A stretch of 48,384 nucleotides of DNA from Nocardia carnea (GTDB taxonomy: Bacteria > Actinomycetota > Actinomycetes > Mycobacteriales > Mycobacteriaceae). Under the pieces are notes generated by a model, which had not been told where the DNA came from, did not search any database, and saw nothing but the letters and a program-made list of their open reading frames with translations. Positions 45,478-48,384 of this stretch are shown here, one piece after another. Numbering within the stretch: the stretch's first letter is position 1; the number at the start of each line of letters is the position of its first letter. The stretch is taken from contig NZ_JARWPM010000246.1 in assembly GCF_029869215.1 (NCBI RefSeq), forward strand, positions 1-48,384, in the 5' to 3' direction. A program made the translations under genes and the position numbers.

Positions 45478-45943
45478 CGGAACCTCCCGTGATCGGCCGG
45501 TAGTAGCGAATGCTGTTCATGGAGGTGTCCAGATCCTCGTCGGCGCACCACACCGGTTCCACCCGCATCCCGATATGGACCTCGCTCAGCTCGACATCCC
45601 GGATCAGGTGCATGAGGGTGGTGTCCGCGCCGTCCACCTGGATGTAGGCGACCAGGTACGGCGGGTCGATCGTCTGGCCGGGGAACGGGAAGTTCACCAC
45701 GCAGAAGGTTTTCACGACCCCGTTGCCGCCCAGTTCGAACGGCTCGGACAGTTCGACGAGGCAGCGCGAGCAGAACTCGGGCGCGGGCAGGTACACCCGC
45801 TCGCAGGTCCCGCAGCGGCGGGCCAGCAGGCTGCGGTGTTTCAGTCCGCGCAGGAAGGTCGACCGGCCGGTTCCGGCGACGAAGGTGTAATCCACCTTGT
45901 GCGGGCTGGTGAACGATTCCACCGGGGTGGGCAGGGTGCTCAT
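45470..45943 (-). CDS. DUF35/OB-fold protein with zinc ribbon
   Basis: The 157-aa protein has a rubredoxin-like zinc ribbon, CGTCERVYLPAPEFCSRC, at about 44-61, then an OB domain (GVVKTFCVVNFPFPGQ). DUF35 proteins are partners of thiolase-fold lipid transfer proteins. The start shares one base with the stop of the upstream DUF35 gene. In mycobacteria the two DUF35 parts correspond to one longer protein (Rv3521-like), so a split or two-subunit arrangement is seen here. Confidence 0.88.
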   Translation of the reverse strand: MSTLPTPVESFTSPHKVDYTFVAGTGRSTFLRGLKHRSLLARRCGTCERVYLPAPEFCSRCLVELSEPFELGGNGVVKTFCVVNFPFPGQTIDPPYLVAYIQVDGADTTLMHLIRDVELSEVHIGMRVEPVWCADEDLDTSMNSIRYYRPITGGSDA

Positions 45944-46401
45944 CACGCCTCCACCGGTTCGAAGCAGACGATATCGCGGATACTGCCCCCACGTTCCGCC
46001 CGCCAGCGCGGGCGCACCCGCAGTCCGGCGGACAGCAGTCCCGGGTCGCCGCCGGTATCCACGGCATGGAACAGGGTGCCCGCGGTGCCGTCGATGGCGA
46101 TCAGTGCCCAGGCGAAGTGATCGGCGGCGATCTCGTCCCCGGGCCGGGTGGGTACCCAGGTCCAGTGCGCGACCGTGCCGAACGGTTCCAGCCGGACCAG
46201 TTCGCCCGTGGGTGCCGAGGTGGCCGGGTCGAATTCGAGGGCCGGGCACAGCACCGCCCCGGATTCGGTGCGCACCCCGTACAGTTCGCCGTCGCGCAGG
46301 CCGCCGAGGAAGGTGCCGATTTTCTCGCCGACTGTCCGGTTGTACGGGAATTCGATGGTGTAGGGCGCGGTGAGACTCGCGTCCGGGGGTTCGGCTGTCA
46401 T
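45943..46401 (-). CDS. DUF35-like OB-fold protein without zinc ribbon
   Basis: The 152-aa product is the first gene of the Ltp operon. It resembles a DUF35 protein (GDELYGVRTESGAVLCPALEF, then HWTWVPTRPG), but the four zinc cysteines are missing; only one (LCPAL) remains. AGGAG lies before the ATG. It probably forms a heterodimer with the zinc-bearing protein downstream. A single change of frame or start would be needed to fuse them, and the coupling (TGATG) shows they are separate. Confidence 0.85.
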   Translation of the reverse strand: MTAEPPDASLTAPYTIEFPYNRTVGEKIGTFLGGLRDGELYGVRTESGAVLCPALEFDPATSAPTGELVRLEPFGTVAHWTWVPTRPGDEIAADHFAWALIAIDGTAGTLFHAVDTGGDPGLLSAGLRVRPRWRAERGGSIRDIVCFEPVEA

Positions 46402-46476
46402 CGTTCTCCTGCCGCTCGGGTGCGCGGTCGAGCACACTGGACCGCGCCTCGATCGTGACCCGCGCGCCGACCGATG

Positions 46477-46492
46477 TCAATCACTTGATTGA
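46477..46492. promoter_or_regulatory. Palindrome TCAATCA-CT-TGATTGA
   Basis: A perfect 7-base inverted repeat, AT-rich for this genome, lies about 75 bases upstream of the DUF35 operon. A related half, GAATCATTTGAT, follows. It is a likely TetR-type operator, possibly of the operon's own TetR gene. Confidence 0.6.
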
Positions 46493-46582
46493 ATCATTTG
46501 ATAGATCGGGCGCTCCCGCGACCGGGCGCCTGCCGAACCTTGCTGCACGGCGCGTGGCCATGACGTAAGCTCCGGATTAAAG

Positions 46583-46596
46583 TAGAACCTGTTCCA
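46583..46596. promoter_or_regulatory. KstR-type box before the aldehyde dehydrogenase
   Basis: TAGAACCTGTTCCA fits TnnAACnnGTTnnA exactly. It lies 26 bases before the aldehyde dehydrogenase ATG, where binding would overlap the promoter, and also lies in the divergent gap towards the DUF35 operon. Confidence 0.75.
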
Positions 46597-46621
46597 ATTC
46601 CTCGGGTGAGGAGAGATCACC

Positions 46622-48157
46622 ATGGCCATCGTTGAACAGCTGGAGCCGACCGCCGACGGACGCCGCCGGCTCGAGCTGCGCAGCCCCGCGACCCGCGAAC
46701 GCGTCGGCGAAATCGAGGTGAGCACGGCCGACGATGTCGCCGCGGCGCTGGCCACGGCCCGCGCCGCACAGCCCGGCTGGGCCGCCCGGCCGGTCGCGGA
46801 GCGCGCCGAGATCATCCGCAACGCGGTGTCGGTGCTGCTGAAACGCCGCGACGAGATCGTCGAGACGGTGATGCAGGAAACCGGGAAACCGCGGGTCGAG
46901 GCGCTGGCCGTGGAAATGGTGCCGGCCTGCGATTTCCTGAACTACTGGAGCGGGCGCGCGCCCAAGGACCTGGCCGACGAGAACCGCCGCCTGCACGGCT
47001 ATATGCTGCCGCTGAAAAAGCTGGTCATCAACTACCAGCCCCTCGGCGTGGTCGGGGTCATCACGCCCTGGAACGGTCCCTTCATCCTCTCGCTCAACCC
47101 GATCGCCCAGGCGTTGCTGGCCGGCAACTCGGTGGTGCTCAAGCCGTCCGAGGTCACTCCGCGCTCGGGCGAATGGGCGGTCAAGGTCCTGCACGAGGCC
47201 GGCGTTCCCGAAGACGTCCTGCAGGTGGTGCACGGTGACGGCGAAACCGGCGCGGCACTGGTGAACGGCGATATCGACAAGATCTCCTTCACCGGCAGCG
47301 TCGGCACCGGCAAGAAGATCGCCGCCGCCTGCGCGAGCCGGCTCATCCCGTGCACCCTCGAACTGGGCGGCAAGGATGCGATGATCGTCTGCGCCGACGC
47401 CGATCTGGATCGCGCCTCGCTCGGCGCGGTGTACCTGTCGATGTTCAACACCGGGCAGGTGTGCGTCGGGGTCGAGCGCATCTACGTGGTGGAGAGTATC
47501 GCCGACAAGTTCATCGAAGAGGTGCGTAAACGCGCCGCCGAGGTCACCTACGGCCCGTCCGGGCAGGATGTGGGCCCGCTGTTCTGGGACCGGCAGCTCG
47601 AGATCGTGGAAAAGCATGTCGAGGACGCCAAGGCCAAGGGCGCGACCGTCCTGCTCGGCGGTGAATCCGATACCGCCCAGGGCGTGTTCTTCAAACCGAC
47701 CGTGGTCGTCGATGTGACCCACGATATGGACATCATGCAGCAGGAAACCTTCGGCCCGATCGTCGCCATCATGCGCGTGCGGGACGAAGAAGAGGCGGTG
47801 CGCATGGCCAACGACTGCCAGTACGGGCTCAGCGGCAGCGTATTCACCAAGGACAAGGCCAAGGTCCTGCGGCTGGCCAAACAACTGAAGACCGGATCGG
47901 TGGTGCAGAACGACGCCTCGGTGATCTACGGCGTCGCCGAGGCACCGTTCGGGGGTCGCAAGGACAGCGGTCTGGGCCTGGTGAACGGCCGCGACGCACT
48001 GCGCGGTTTCACCCACCCGCAGCCGGTGCTGCTGGACCGGTGGGGCCTGAAGAAGGAGAACATCTGGTACCCCTACAGCGAGGCCACCGCCGCCACGCTG
48101 GAGAAGACCATCGGCACCCTGTTCGGCAACAAGTTCATCCGCCGCCTGGTGCGCTGA
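46622..48157 (+). CDS. Aldehyde dehydrogenase
   Basis: The 511-aa enzyme has the full aldehyde dehydrogenase set: N151 in TPWNGPF, K174 in VVLKPSE, E247 in LELGGKD and the nucleophile C281 in NTGQVCVGVE. It oxidises an aldehyde to the acid with NAD(P). GAGGAGAG lies before the ATG. Divergence from the Ltp operon and the KstR-type box suggest steroid or long-chain aldehyde oxidation. The 3' end is repeated in reverse at the contig end. Confidence 0.93.
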   Translation: MAIVEQLEPTADGRRRLELRSPATRERVGEIEVSTADDVAAALATARAAQPGWAARPVAERAEIIRNAVSVLLKRRDEIVETVMQETGKPRVEALAVEMVPACDFLNYWSGRAPKDLADENRRLHGYMLPLKKLVINYQPLGVVGVITPWNGPFILSLNPIAQALLAGNSVVLKPSEVTPRSGEWAVKVLHEAGVPEDVLQVVHGDGETGAALVNGDIDKISFTGSVGTGKKIAAACASRLIPCTLELGGKDAMIVCADADLDRASLGAVYLSMFNTGQVCVGVERIYVVESIADKFIEEVRKRAAEVTYGPSGQDVGPLFWDRQLEIVEKHVEDAKAKGATVLLGGESDTAQGVFFKPTVVVDVTHDMDIMQQETFGPIVAIMRVRDEEEAVRMANDCQYGLSGSVFTKDKAKVLRLAKQLKTGSVVQNDASVIYGVAEAPFGGRKDSGLGLVNGRDALRGFTHPQPVLLDRWGLKKENIWYPYSEATAATLEKTIGTLFGNKFIRRLVR

Positions 48158-48384
48158 GAAGCCGCCCCGGTCGCGCGGCCGGGGCTTCCGCAAGGTGCAT
48201 AGCAGACGACGCGGGCCCCCCCCGGGAAACGCGGGGCGGGCGGGGGGTCTGGTTTGCTCGTTGCGGATGCCCCGGGCGCGCGAGCGGGGCGGCTTCTCAG
48301 CGCAGCAGGCGGCGGATGAACTTGTTGCCGAACAGGGTGCCGATGGTCTTCTCCAGCGTGGCGGCGGTGGCCTCGCTGTTGGGG
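48070..48384. repeat. Fold-back inverted duplication at the contig end
   Basis: Positions x and 96454-x are complementary over arms of about 130 bases, centred near 48227. For example, the aldehyde dehydrogenase stop region 48154-48160 reappears in reverse at 48294-48300. The arms are nearly identical near the ends and degrade towards the centre into C and G runs (48217-48248). This pattern fits a sequencing or assembly fold-back rather than a biological repeat, so nothing should be annotated on the right arm. Confidence 0.9.
48158..48188 (+). terminator. Hairpin terminator of the aldehyde dehydrogenase
   Basis: GCCCCGG at 48164-48170 pairs with CCGGGGC at 48179-48185, with flanking AAG/CTT partly extending the stem. 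It follows the stop at once. No U-run is seen. Confidence 0.6.

Noticed and set aside
48228..48384. Separate minus-strand gene end at the right edge
   Set aside because: The sequence is the reverse complement of 48070-48226 and is explained by a fold-back artefact.

Overview
The window is high-GC actinobacterial DNA, most likely Nocardia or a close relative in the Mycobacteriales. The evidence is uniformly G/C-rich codon use, a deazaflavin-dependent (Ddn-type) reductase, many TetR/IclR/GntR/LysR regulators beside small catabolic operons, and an Ltp3/Ltp4-DUF35 sterol-type gene set with two KstR-type boxes. Both ends are technically suspect. Bases 1-80 are G/C homopolymers. The last ~315 bases are a fold-back in which 48228-48384 repeats, in reverse complement, the end of the final gene.

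Layout. (1) 77-4815, minus strand: a TetR-controlled operon coding for a MoxR/NorQ-type AAA+ ATPase, a NorD-like VWA protein, two membrane microproteins (32 and 39 aa), two unassigned membrane proteins and a gene cut by the contig end. (2) 4928-7010: a short Rho paralogue and a RibD/DHFR-like reductase. (3) 7072-12215: an IclR regulator, an SDR and a complete meta-cleavage lower pathway (hydratase, acylating aldehyde dehydrogenase, hydroxy-oxo-acid aldolase). A shared operator lies before iclR and before the hydratase, and two copies of a 63-bp hairpin element lie inside the operon. (4) 12264-20545: an apparent island. A tightly coupled operon (Gfo/Idh oxidoreductase, SAM methyltransferase, GT2 glycosyltransferase, full-length valyl-tRNA synthetase) diverges from an XRE/TPR regulator that converges with a 2H phosphoesterase. 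The far side carries a decayed fragment of the region-3 aldolase joined to its terminator.

(5) 20671-29677: small regulator/target pairs, namely TetR with a membrane protein and Ddn-type reductase, a DUF4226-like protein with a probable frameshift, GNAT/TetR/thioesterase, GntR/MFS, and an NDH-2-like flavoprotein with an Rrf2 regulator. (6) 29711-36257: a complete D-glucarate pathway (transporter, glucarate dehydratase, 5-dehydro-4-deoxyglucarate dehydratase, 2-oxoglutarate semialdehyde dehydrogenase) around a LysR regulator, with the same 16-bp motif in both promoters. (7) 36268-38113: a divergent SDR/LysR pair. (8) 38116-48188: a sterol/lipid block with KstR-type boxes before an acyl-CoA ligase and before an aldehyde dehydrogenase, and the operon DUF35-DUF35-Ltp4-Ltp3-thiolase-TetR. 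A secreted protein and a RelE/Phd toxin-antitoxin pair sit inside it.

The two best candidates for undescribed systems are the MoxR/VWA/microprotein membrane operon at the left end and the ValRS-containing operon at 12.2-18 kb. No rRNA, tRNA, CRISPR array or transposase gene was recognised.
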